From Shewanella xiamenensis (GTDB lineage: Bacteria; Pseudomonadota; Gammaproteobacteria; Enterobacterales; Shewanellaceae), in assembly GCF_014647135.1 (NCBI RefSeq), contig NZ_BMOP01000034.1, positions 1-36,925 on the forward strand: a stretch of DNA of 36,925 bases. Reading direction: 5' to 3'. The position numbers and the translations under genes were made by a program. Below, piece after piece: positions 7,149 to 15,069 of this stretch. Below the pieces are notes generated by a model, which saw only the letters and a list, made by a program, of their open reading frames with translations, was not told the DNA's origin and made no database searches. Every line of letters starts with the position of its first letter. Position 1 is the stretch's first letter.

Positions 7149-9878
7149 TTAGAACTTGTAGTTAGCGCCTAACATAAAGTTACGACCATAGTTTTGATAA
7201 TCACGCACTAAACGTTGATCAGAACCGAAGTAAGACGTAAAGGGTTCATTGGTTAAGTTGTTGACTTGGAAAAGAACTGACAGACCATACAATGATTCAA
7301 TTCCACTTTCGCTAAAGTCATAGCTGACTTGGGCATCGACCACTGTTTCCGCTTTAATGTTGACGTTTTCACGTTGCAGACTGATCTTAGTTACTTCACC
7401 GAGGAAGTCACTGCGGTAACGTGAGCTGATACGCGCTTCAAAGCCTGAGTTTTCATAATAAACTGTGGCGTTAAAGGTTTTTTCAGACAAGCCAGGCAGG
7501 GTTGTGGGTTCGCTCGTTGGTGTTTCTTTCACTTCACTGTCATTGTATGAACCACTCAGTACAGTACCAAAGCCACCGAGCACATCAGCGAACATGCCAA
7601 AATCTACTGAAACGGCAGCCTCAATTCCTTGAACATAACCTCCTTCACCATTTTGAGGTTGGTCGATATTACCAATCGGGTTGTCTGTTGGCTTTTGTGG
7701 GAATAGGGTGCTGAAATCAAATTCGGTAAATTGATTGTAAACGTAGTTTTCAAGATCCTTATAGAATACGGCGACCGAGAAATACCCTTGATCACTGAAG
7801 TAGTTTTCATAACCTAAATCATATTGACGGGCTAACCAGGGACGAAGTTCAGGGTTACCCGCGTTACCATTCCAGTTAAGATTGCCACTACTTGGATTGG
7901 CTGTATAACTGTAGTTCAGGTTGGCATTCATTTTATCCATACGTGAACGGGTTAGTGTACGCGCAGCTGCAAAACGCACCACTTGGCTATCGGCCACTTC
8001 AAAACTTAAGTTCAAGCTTGGCAGCCATTCAACGTAGGAGTCACCCGCGGTGCGTGGTGTTAAAATTACTTTGCCGGCTTCTACAGTGGAAACAGTCCCA
8101 TCCGACGACTGATCAGTATGAACTGCCTGAAGGCCGGCGTTACCCGTGAATGGAATACCAAAGACTTCAGATTCAAGATTTGCTAATACGTAACCCGTAG
8201 TAACTTTTTCCTGTACCGCCCAAGAATTAGTCGCGCGGCTTAAATCCACACCGGCGACGTCTGTTTCGATATAGTTGCCATCGTTGTAGAACGCTAAAGA
8301 GTCATAACTTAGCACATTGCCCATGCCAAAGAAGGCGAGGGAGGTCGGATCGAGTAAATACTTATCGGGTACTGTCATGGTGTAATCGGCAGAACCATCA
8401 TAGCCTTTGAGCGTTAAATAATAACCTTTGTCGACTTTGGTTTTATCACGATCGGTCCGGTTTACACCAAATTCTATACTGCGAACTGCGCCACCATCGA
8501 GAATGTATTCGGCACTGAGACGCAAAGAGGTGAGTTCATCTTCAATTTCAGGCTTGTTAATAAAACCATCCTGAGTATTGGCGCCAAGCGGGCTGCCCCA
8601 ACCGAGAGGGTCACCAAGTTTGATTAGGTTTTTATCTGCATAATCAAGATTATGATCAAAAACATATCCGCCTTTACCATTGTAGGCAAAGCTTAAGTCA
8701 TCAACAGCGCCAACACCTGTACCGCGACCAGTGCCTGAGTAGCTCTCCATACCGATGTCGGTACGATTTGCCTTAGAGAGTGACACGTCAGCTTCAAGGT
8801 TCCAACTATCATTGACGCTGAATTTGTTGTTCCAACCGAGGGATAAAGAGTCCGCGTCACGTTTGTTGACATCGTTACGTACAACCACTTCAGCGCCTTT
8901 GATTACACCTTCAGTCACCAGACCATCGACAGTCGTAGTGGCAACAACGCCGCCATTGGTGCCCCAAGCAGCAGGGATTTCAATACCACGCAAACGTTGG
9001 TCATCTACAAATTTTGAGTAATAGACATCCAATGTAGAATGGAATCGGTCGTTTGGTGCATACTCAACCACAGCCAGTAGGCCATCACGCTCTAATTCAC
9101 TCGAGCGAACAAAGGGTTTTGCACCACCTAATACACTGTCACCATTAGCATTATCTGGATAACCCCAGGCTTGCCAACGTTCTTCTTGGTTGGGAGACAT
9201 CATGCGGGCATAACCAATGGCGACACCTAAGGTATCATCGGCAAATTGGTCAATATAAGAAATACTTCCGCGGTAACCTTTGTCGTCGGAGCCACTGTTG
9301 AGTGCGCCCAGGTCGTTCATTTCACCGCGCACTGCTACTGCAATCGTTTGTTCACCATGTGAAAGAGGGCTAATGGTTTGCATATCAACGGTACCGCCAA
9401 TAGCTTGTGCCATTACCGATGCATCTGGTGTTTTGTACACGACGACACGGTTAAGTAATTCGGATGGATATTGGTCAAACTCAACACTGCGGTTATCGTT
9501 AACTGAGGCTTGTTCACGACCATTGAGTGTTGCTGTGGTAAAATCGGGTCCCATTCCGCGAATCGAAATCACGTTTGCACGACCATCTAAACGTTGTGCA
9601 GATACACCAGGAAGACGGGCAAGCGATTCGGCAATACTCACATCAGGTAACTTACCAATATCTTCAGCAGAAATCGCTTCAACGATAGAAGAAGAAGACA
9701 TTTTTAACGATTGGGATTCTTGCAAGCTACGGCGAATACCAGTCACCTGAATGACTTCTATATTTTCGTCTTTGGTTGCTGTCGATTGTGCAGTAGTATC
9801 ATCTGCTGCGTAGGAGTGCATACTGGCGCCTGCAGCAACAAGTGCTAAGGTCAGCAAGCTGGGTTTAAATCGCATCAT
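7149..9878 (-). CDS. TonB-dependent outer-membrane receptor for maltodextrin (probable)
   Basis: The 909-residue receptor belongs to the TonB-Xanth-Caul-like group often linked to carbohydrate uptake. It has a signal peptide (residues 1 to about 25, ending SYA-A), a TonB box-like IEVIQVTG near 41-48, a plug domain (about 55-180, with LPDVSIAESLARLPGV and SIRGMGPDF), then a 22-strand-type barrel ending in the aromatic F required for outer-membrane assembly (GANYKF). Substrate is inferred from context: the gene is next to two amylases and divergent from an alpha-glucosidase and a sugar permease. Two adjacent ATGs (9878 and 9875) share one ribosome binding site, GGGGAAGA. Its promoter region carries a LacI-type operator. 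Confidence 0.9.
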   Translation of the reverse strand: MMRFKPSLLTLALVAAGASMHSYAADDTTAQSTATKDENIEVIQVTGIRRSLQESQSLKMSSSSIVEAISAEDIGKLPDVSIAESLARLPGVSAQRLDGRANVISIRGMGPDFTTATLNGREQASVNDNRSVEFDQYPSELLNRVVVYKTPDASVMAQAIGGTVDMQTISPLSHGEQTIAVAVRGEMNDLGALNSGSDDKGYRGSISYIDQFADDTLGVAIGYARMMSPNQEERWQAWGYPDNANGDSVLGGAKPFVRSSELERDGLLAVVEYAPNDRFHSTLDVYYSKFVDDQRLRGIEIPAAWGTNGGVVATTTVDGLVTEGVIKGAEVVVRNDVNKRDADSLSLGWNNKFSVNDSWNLEADVSLSKANRTDIGMESYSGTGRGTGVGAVDDLSFAYNGKGGYVFDHNLDYADKNLIKLGDPLGWGSPLGANTQDGFINKPEIEDELTSLRLSAEYILDGGAVRSIEFGVNRTDRDKTKVDKGYYLTLKGYDGSADYTMTVPDKYLLDPTSLAFFGMGNVLSYDSLAFYNDGNYIETDVAGVDLSRATNSWAVQEKVTTGYVLANLESEVFGIPFTGNAGLQAVHTDQSSDGTVSTVEAGKVILTPRTAGDSYVEWLPSLNLSFEVADSQVVRFAAARTLTRSRMDKMNANLNYSYTANPSSGNLNWNGNAGNPELRPWLARQYDLGYENYFSDQGYFSVAVFYKDLENYVYNQFTEFDFSTLFPQKPTDNPIGNIDQPQNGEGGYVQGIEAAVSVDFGMFADVLGGFGTVLSGSYNDSEVKETPTSEPTTLPGLSEKTFNATVYYENSGFEARISSRYRSDFLGEVTKISLQRENVNIKAETVVDAQVSYDFSESGIESLYGLSVLFQVNNLTNEPFTSYFGSDQRLVRDYQNYGRNFMLGANYKF

Positions 9879-10038
9879 TTCTATCTTCCCCTTGAAGTCG
9901 CTTTTAACCGCTTATGTAGAGCGTTTTATCGTTATTACCGCATTGTTTTTGCGGCCTTTTTTGGTATTTCGGCGCTTAATTGACTGCATAAGTGCTGCGT
10001 TTATGACCAAATTGTTATGCAACGGTGAAGATACTACT

Positions 10039-10055
10039 CCCGCTAATCTTGGGGT
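10039..10055 (+). repeat. 17-bp direct repeat, copy 1
   Basis: CCCGCTAATCTTGGGGT matches the copy at 10092-10108 at 14 of 17 bases. Both have the form CCC-spacer-GGGG, an imperfect dyad. The two copies are 53 bp apart, close to five helical turns, and bracket the first LacI-type palindrome, so they look like paired sites for a second regulator. Confidence 0.5.
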
Positions 10056-10065
10056 CACAATATAG

Positions 10066-10079
10066 TGCATACGTATTCA
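10066..10079. promoter_or_regulatory. LacI-family-type operator, site 1
   Basis: TGCATACGTATTCA is one base away from the perfect palindrome at 10215. A 14-bp dyad with central CG is typical for LacI-family repressors. It lies about 190 bp upstream of the receptor start, directly upstream of a minus-strand TATATT, where binding would interfere with transcription. Confidence 0.6.
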
Positions 10080-10091
10080 ATAGCTCATGCA

Positions 10092-10108
10092 CCCGCTAAA
10101 ACTGGGGT
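10092..10108 (+). repeat. 17-bp direct repeat, copy 2
   Basis: CCCGCTAAAACTGGGGT is the second copy of the motif at 10039-10055, 53 bp downstream in the same orientation. The conserved parts are CCCGCTAA and TGGGGT. Confidence 0.5.
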
Positions 10109-10214
10109 TATGGGGAAAAAAAGTCCAATTTTATCTCCAGCAAATTTAGTATAACACAATGTTAATAAAGGGTTATTTTGTTATTGGTTAGACAGGTCTG
10201 ATGATAGTGCGCTT

Positions 10215-10228
10215 TGCATACGTATGCA
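10215..10228. promoter_or_regulatory. LacI-family-type operator, site 2 (perfect palindrome)
   Basis: TGCATACGTATGCA is a perfect 14-bp palindrome with a central CG, about 150 bp upstream of the alpha-glucosidase ATG. With site 1 (149 bp away, centre to centre) it could control both divergent transcripts. A weaker half-site, CACGTATGC, occurs at 10255-10263. The likely regulator is the maltodextrin LacI-family repressor known in Shewanella, which is not encoded in this window. Confidence 0.65.
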
Positions 10229-10375
10229 GGTGTATTGAACCTTATTTCCTTCTTCACGTATGCTCGCTGTCACAAATACAAGCCGTAGCGCCTTTACTCC
10301 GCAGTAACATTGCTGTAACTGCCTGTTAGTGAGTTTTTGGGTTAGCTCGCTGAAGAATAAGGATAAAGGGGCATT

Positions 10376-11998
10376 ATGAGTGAGTTAACCTGGTGGCGTG
10401 GCGCCGTAATTTATCAAGTCTATCCACGCAGCCTTTTAGATACCAATGGTGATGGCGTAGGCGATCTTCGCGGGATCATCACTAAGTTAGATTATATTGC
10501 CAGCCTGAATGTGGATGCCATTTGGATTTCACCCTTCTTTAAATCCCCTATGGCCGACTTTGGTTACGATATTAGTGATTATCGCGAGGTCGATCCTTTA
10601 TTCGGTTCGATGCAGGATTTCGATGAGCTGATTGAAAAAGCCCATCAATGCGGTATTAAAGTCATTATCGACCAAGTGTTAAGCCATACCTCGGATCAAC
10701 ATGCGTGGTTTATCGAGAGTCGTGAGAACCGTACCAATCCTAAGGCCGATTGGTATGTGTGGGCGGATCCGAAGGAAGATGGTACCGCACCCAATAATTG
10801 GCTAGCGATCTTTGGTGGTTGCGCTTGGGAGTGGGAACCGCGCAGGCAACAATATTATCTGCACAACTTTTTGCGCAGCCAACCCGACATAAACTTCCAC
10901 AATCCTGAAGTACGTCAAGCCGTGTTAGATAATGTGGAGTTTTGGCTGAAGAAGGGCGTCGATGGTTTCCGCTTAGATGCCATTACCTTCTGTTATCACG
11001 ATGAGCAGCTTCGTGATAATCCGGCAAAACCCAAGGATAAACGCCAAGGGCGGGGATTTAGTGAAGATAATCCCTATGCCTATCAGTACCATTATTACAA
11101 TAACGATCGCCCACAAACGATTCAGTTTATTGAAGAATTACGCCAACTTATCAATCGTTATCCAGGCGCTGTGACCTTAGGTGAAGTTTCTGCTGAAGAC
11201 TCACTCGCTGTAATGGCTGCCTATACCAAGGGCGAAGATCGCTTACACATGGCTTACAGTTTTGAGTTGCTGACCGATGACTACAGTGCCACTTATATTC
11301 GCCAAACGGTAGAAGCGCTGGAAGGCAGTATTGGCGATGGCTGGCCCTGCTGGGCAATCGGTAACCATGATGTGCAGCGGGTAGCGAGCCGTTGGGGGCG
11401 CGGTAAGCAAATACCCGATATGGTGAAAATGCTTAATGCGATGCTTTGTTCGCTGCGTGGCAGTGTCTGTAGTTATCAAGGGGAAGAGCTTGGCTTAACC
11501 GAAGCACCAATTGAATTCCACGAGTTACAAGACCCTTTCGGCAAAACCTTCTGGCCGATGTTTAAGGGGCGAGATGGTTGCCGTACTCCCATGCCATGGG
11601 AGCAACATGCAGATTTTGCAGGCTTTAGTCAAGTAACCCCTTGGTTACCAGTGACAAGCGAGCATCGAGCTCTGGCTGTTGATGTACAAGAAGCTGACCC
11701 CGCATCTATGTTACATAGCTATCGTCAGTTCCTTGCATGGCGCAAAGGTTATCCTATTTTGATTGAAGGGGAGATTGAGTTTCTCGATGCGCCAGAGCCG
11801 TTATTGGTGTTTGTGCGTAAACTTGGGGAACAGAAGCTATTGGTTTGCTTCAACCTATTAGACTCTGAGACTCAGTTGTCGCTAGCAGGGCTTAAGTTAC
11901 AGCAAGAATTAACCGGACATGGTTTAAAAACCGCACACTTGCAGGGTGATAACTTGATATTTTCAGCCTATGCCAGCTTCTATGCACTATTGGTCTAG
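10376..11998 (+). CDS. Cytoplasmic alpha-glucosidase, GH13 (subfamily 23-like)
   Basis: The 540-residue enzyme is expected to release glucose from the non-reducing end of maltose and maltodextrins. It has the full GH13 set: DQVLSHTS (99-106), GFRLD with nucleophile Asp201, TLGEVS with acid/base Glu270, and IGNHD with Asp332. These positions are within one residue of those I recall for the Halomonas GH13 subfamily 23 alpha-glucosidase, and the length is typical. There is no signal peptide, so it acts in the cytoplasm after transport. ATG start with AAGGGG a few bases upstream. It is the first gene of the divergent arm, followed by a hairpin and then the permease. Oligo-1,6-glucosidase activity is the main alternative. 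Confidence 0.9.
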   Translation: MSELTWWRGAVIYQVYPRSLLDTNGDGVGDLRGIITKLDYIASLNVDAIWISPFFKSPMADFGYDISDYREVDPLFGSMQDFDELIEKAHQCGIKVIIDQVLSHTSDQHAWFIESRENRTNPKADWYVWADPKEDGTAPNNWLAIFGGCAWEWEPRRQQYYLHNFLRSQPDINFHNPEVRQAVLDNVEFWLKKGVDGFRLDAITFCYHDEQLRDNPAKPKDKRQGRGFSEDNPYAYQYHYYNNDRPQTIQFIEELRQLINRYPGAVTLGEVSAEDSLAVMAAYTKGEDRLHMAYSFELLTDDYSATYIRQTVEALEGSIGDGWPCWAIGNHDVQRVASRWGRGKQIPDMVKMLNAMLCSLRGSVCSYQGEELGLTEAPIEFHELQDPFGKTFWPMFKGRDGCRTPMPWEQHADFAGFSQVTPWLPVTSEHRALAVDVQEADPASMLHSYRQFLAWRKGYPILIEGEIEFLDAPEPLLVFVRKLGEQKLLVCFNLLDSETQLSLAGLKLQQELTGHGLKTAHLQGDNLIFSAYASFYALLV

Positions 11999-12037
11999 TT
12001 GGTTGTATAAGTTAGCGGTCTTCCTGCTATGGCCTCA

Positions 12038-12077
12038 AACAAGCAGTGACAACTCGATTGTTACTGCTTGTTGTTTT
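12038..12077 (+). terminator. Hairpin terminator/attenuator between alpha-glucosidase and permease
   Basis: A 15-bp stem (12038-12052 with 12058-12072) with one G-U pair and a 5-base loop is followed by GTTTT. It lies 40 bases after the alpha-glucosidase stop. The short U tract suggests partial read-through into the permease gene is possible. Confidence 0.65.
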
Positions 12078-12137
12078 ACGCAAACGCCTAAGGGACATAC
12101 CCTTTAGATAATAAAAACATGATTAGAGAGCACAACT

Positions 12138-13406
12138 ATGGCGTCATCTATTAACACCAGCAGCCACACGACCAGCGTCAGCGGATCGGATAATGGCAAC
12201 TACCGTTTTGCGCTAGTATCACTGACTTCACTGTTTTTTATGTGGGGATTTATCACTTGTTTAAACGATATTCTGATCCCCCACCTAAAAGCTGTTTTTT
12301 CACTCAATTACACCCAAGCGATGTTGATCCAGTTTTGTTTCTTTGGGGCTTATTTCTTGGTGTCTATTCCAGCTGGCCAACTTGTTAAACGACTTGGCTA
12401 CCAAAAAGGGATTGTCACAGGCTTAGTGATTGCCAGTATCGGCTGTGGCTTGTTTTATCCTGCCGCATCCCTTGCAACCTACGGTTTATTTCTCGGCGCA
12501 CTTTTTGTGCTTGCCTCAGGCATCACCATTTTACAGGTGGCAGCCAACCCCTATGTCAACGCCCTTGGTAGCGCAGAAACTGCATCGAGCCGTTTAAACC
12601 TGACACAAGCTTTTAACTCACTTGGCACCACAGTTGCGCCGTTTTTTGGCTCGATTTTGATTTTATCGGTGGCGGCAACGGCGTCTTCTGAATTAGCGCA
12701 AGCCAATGCCGAGGCGGAAGTCGTTAAACTGCCTTACTTGTTGCTCGCCGCAGCTCTTGCCGTACTTGCCATCATTTTTGCTAAGTTAGATTTGCCGGTG
12801 ATCCGTGAACATACTGAAACAACTGGTGGGGTTCAAACCCATTTAGGTAAAACCAGCGCACTACAAAGCACGCATTTAGTGCTGGGCGCAGTGGGGATTT
12901 TTGTCTATGTGGGCGCTGAGGTTTCTATCGGTAGCTTCTTAGTCAACTTCCTTGGTGAATCACACATAGTCGGTATGCCAGAAGAACAAGCGGCCCATTA
13001 CATCGCCTATTACTGGGGCGGCGCGATGGTCGGACGTTTTATTGGCTCGGCTGTGATGCAAAAAATCCCCGCAGGCACAGTGCTTGCATTCAATGCCTTT
13101 ATGGCGGCATTGTTAGTGTTGGTGGCCATGACAACCAGTGGCAGCATTGCCATGTGGGCGATTTTGGGCGTGGGATTATTTAACTCAATCATGTTTCCGA
13201 CCATTTTCAGCTTAGCACTGCGAGATTTAGGTCCCCATACTTCTCAGGGTAGCGGTATCCTCTGTTTGGCCATTGTGGGGGGAGCGATTGTGCCATTATT
13301 GCAGGGCGTGTTAGCCGATAACTTAGGCATCCAACTGGCATTTATTCTGCCTGTGGTGTGCTACGGTTTTATTCTATTCTATGGTGCTCGGGGCTCTAAA
13401 ATGTAA
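12138..13406 (+). CDS. MFS sugar permease, FucP/FHS-type (probable maltose/maltodextrin transporter)
   Basis: A 422-residue, 12-helix major facilitator permease of the FHS (fucose/glucose-galactose:H+) family, recognised by FMWGFITCLNDILIPHLK (about 34-51), the QAMLIQFCFFGAYF helix and the conserved VAANPYV segment. It would import sugar across the inner membrane with protons. Its place after a cytoplasmic alpha-glucosidase and opposite a TonB receptor points to maltose or short maltodextrins. Shewanella sugar-pathway reconstructions assign a permease of this kind to maltodextrin loci, but I cannot verify this one. ATG start with AGAGAG upstream. It is not the E. coli MalT regulator. Confidence 0.85.
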   Translation: MASSINTSSHTTSVSGSDNGNYRFALVSLTSLFFMWGFITCLNDILIPHLKAVFSLNYTQAMLIQFCFFGAYFLVSIPAGQLVKRLGYQKGIVTGLVIASIGCGLFYPAASLATYGLFLGALFVLASGITILQVAANPYVNALGSAETASSRLNLTQAFNSLGTTVAPFFGSILILSVAATASSELAQANAEAEVVKLPYLLLAAALAVLAIIFAKLDLPVIREHTETTGGVQTHLGKTSALQSTHLVLGAVGIFVYVGAEVSIGSFLVNFLGESHIVGMPEEQAAHYIAYYWGGAMVGRFIGSAVMQKIPAGTVLAFNAFMAALLVLVAMTTSGSIAMWAILGVGLFNSIMFPTIFSLALRDLGPHTSQGSGILCLAIVGGAIVPLLQGVLADNLGIQLAFILPVVCYGFILFYGARGSKM

Positions 13407-13426
13407 TAGCATTTGAGTGTTTTATG

Positions 13427-13453
13427 AAAGCGATCCCTGTGGATCGCTTTTTT
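13427..13453 (+). terminator. Rho-independent terminator after the permease
   Basis: AAAGCGATCC (13427-13436) and GGATCGCTTT (13441-13450) form a perfect 10-bp stem with a CTGT loop, followed by TTT. It closes the maltodextrin locus. Confidence 0.92.
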
Positions 13454-13558
13454 ATTAGGCTTTTGCAGTGCTTAATAGCAACTGAGCATCTGTTTACTTG
13501 CGTATTCGTGCCTGACCTCCTATGATCCCTCGGTTTTATTACTCACGGTGACCTGTAA

Positions 13559-14773
13559 ATGTTGAATTCTCCGCTTTCTGCCAGCTCGAATGAATTAGTG
13601 ATCAATATCTTAGCTATGGTGCTAAGCGAAGGAAAACCCTTAGACCGGGCTTATTCTCAGCATTTTTCAGGATTAAAGTTAGTACCCGCCGAGCAGGCGC
13701 GGATCGCGACTGTAACGGGCGATATTCTACGCCGCTTAAATCTTTACTGTTTCTTAGCCGACATCAAGCCGGAAGAAATGGCGCGTTTAGGCTCAAAGCT
13801 ACTTAATGTGTGGCACTTATTTCACGCGCTGGAACTGCCTAAAATGCAGTACTCACTGCCAGTGGATACTGATGATTTAGCCGCGCGTATTGAACAGGCT
13901 AAAACTAACCCCGTACTTTGGGACGGTTGCCCGGAATGGTTAGATACCATGGGACATGAGCAGTTGGGGGCTTCGTGGGAAAAAGAGCGCGCGGCCTTAA
14001 GCACGCCACCTAAACGTTTCCTGCGGGTTAATGGTTTAAAAGTCACCCGTGATGAATTAACGCAAAAATTAGCGGCCGAATTTGTCTCAACTCAAGCGGT
14101 CGAAAGCGTTGATTCTGCCCTTGAAGTGACATCGGATTCGGCACTGTTTCGTACTAATAGCTTTAAAGATGGCTTATTTGAGCAGCAAGATGCGGGCTCA
14201 CAACGGGTAGCCGCTGCGCTCGATGCCAAACCGGGTATGCGAGTGATTGATGCCTGCGCTGGTGCTGGCGGAAAAACCTTGCATATTGCTGCACAAATGC
14301 AAGGTAAAGGGCGTTTGTTAGCGATGGATGTGGAGCAATGGAAACTCGACAATCTGAAAGAGCGCGCCCGTCGTAATGGTGCCCACAATATTGAAACACG
14401 GTTAATTGTCGGTTCTAAAACCATTAAACGCTTAAAACTTAGCGCCGATCGCGTCCTGCTCGATGTGCCCTGTTCTGGCCTTGGGGTATTAAAGCGTAAT
14501 CCCGACGCCAAATGGCGTGATACCGCTGAACGTTTACCTGTGTTGATGGAACTGCAAAAGCATATTCTCAGCAGTTACAGTCGCATGGTGAAGGTCGGTG
14601 GCATTGTGGTGTACGCGACTTGCTCGATTTTCCCCTGCGAAAACCGCGGTCAAGTGGATGCCTTTTTAGCTGAAAATCCCAATTTCCGTTTACTCGAGGA
14701 TGAAACGATCAGTCCAGCCGATACTGGTTTTGATGGTTTTTATCTCGCAAAGCTTGAACGCATTCAAGAATAA
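13559..14773 (+). CDS. RNA cytosine-C5 methyltransferase, NOL1/NOP2/Sun (RsmB/RsmF) family
   Basis: The 404-residue SAM-dependent enzyme is predicted to form 5-methylcytosine in rRNA or tRNA. It has a variable N-terminal part (1-150), a SAM-binding motif DACAGAGGKT (231-240), acidic motif II AMDVEQ (255-260), motif IV DVPCSG with Cys305, and motif VI YATCS with the expected nucleophile Cys355. It lacks an obvious NusB-like domain, so it is not a canonical RsmB. It resembles the extra COG0144 methylases common in Shewanella. ATG start with a weak GGTGA upstream. It stands alone between terminators. The exact target base cannot be deduced. Confidence 0.85.
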   Translation: MLNSPLSASSNELVINILAMVLSEGKPLDRAYSQHFSGLKLVPAEQARIATVTGDILRRLNLYCFLADIKPEEMARLGSKLLNVWHLFHALELPKMQYSLPVDTDDLAARIEQAKTNPVLWDGCPEWLDTMGHEQLGASWEKERAALSTPPKRFLRVNGLKVTRDELTQKLAAEFVSTQAVESVDSALEVTSDSALFRTNSFKDGLFEQQDAGSQRVAAALDAKPGMRVIDACAGAGGKTLHIAAQMQGKGRLLAMDVEQWKLDNLKERARRNGAHNIETRLIVGSKTIKRLKLSADRVLLDVPCSGLGVLKRNPDAKWRDTAERLPVLMELQKHILSSYSRMVKVGGIVVYATCSIFPCENRGQVDAFLAENPNFRLLEDETISPADTGFDGFYLAKLERIQE

Positions 14774-14974
14774 ACCGCAGTATATTCGCCTAATTTCCTA
14801 GAGGGTTGACGCTTCGAGATTACATGAATGTGCCCTTGCTAGAGCATGCTCGCGAAATGCGCTGTGATGTATGGTTGTTCCTATGGGAGGTCGAGTGGTT
14901 TTAAAAGACTTTAGTGTAGGGACTTGCAACCCAATTGCGGCAAAAATAATCCTTTAACGTCAATATTCCTTAGA

Positions 14975-15014
14975 CTAAAGCAACCTTTGGTTACACATCG
15001 AAAGGTTGCTTTAG
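14975..15014. other. Perfect 14-bp inverted repeat upstream of the GGDEF-EAL gene
   Basis: CTAAAGCAACCTTT (14975-14988) and AAAGGTTGCTTTAG (15001-15014) are exact complements with a 12-base loop. No strong U tract follows on either strand. It lies in the 296-bp gap between the methyltransferase and the GGDEF-EAL start. It may be the methyltransferase terminator or a leader element. The rest of that gap shows nothing else I can support. Confidence 0.6.
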
Positions 15015-15069
15015 CTTGTTTATACTCCTAAAATTCACTTCTCATTTACAAAGGTTAATCACCTTAGTA

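Larger units (their letters stand above)
9879..10375. promoter_or_regulatory. Divergent control region of the maltodextrin locus
   Basis: This 497-bp gap without genes separates the receptor (minus) from the alpha-glucosidase (plus). It contains two LacI-type palindromes and two 17-bp direct repeats, listed separately. A minus-strand TATATT at 10059-10064, next to the first palindrome, could be the -10 element of the receptor promoter; no clear -35 is visible. The alpha-glucosidase has a good AAGGGG ribosome binding site just before its ATG. I did not find a convincing plus-strand promoter by eye. Confidence 0.7.

Noticed and set aside
9280..9750. 156-residue reading frame opposite the TonB receptor
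   Set aside because: It lies entirely inside a strongly supported gene on the other strand and has no family features; a codon-bias shadow.
10251..10264. Third LacI-type operator upstream of the alpha-glucosidase
   Set aside because: Only one half-site (CACGTATGC) resembles the palindrome; kept only as a remark.
14824..14904. 26-residue reading frame (MNVPLLEHAREM...) in the gap before the GGDEF-EAL gene
   Set aside because: No ribosome binding site and no supporting context; such short frames are expected by chance.
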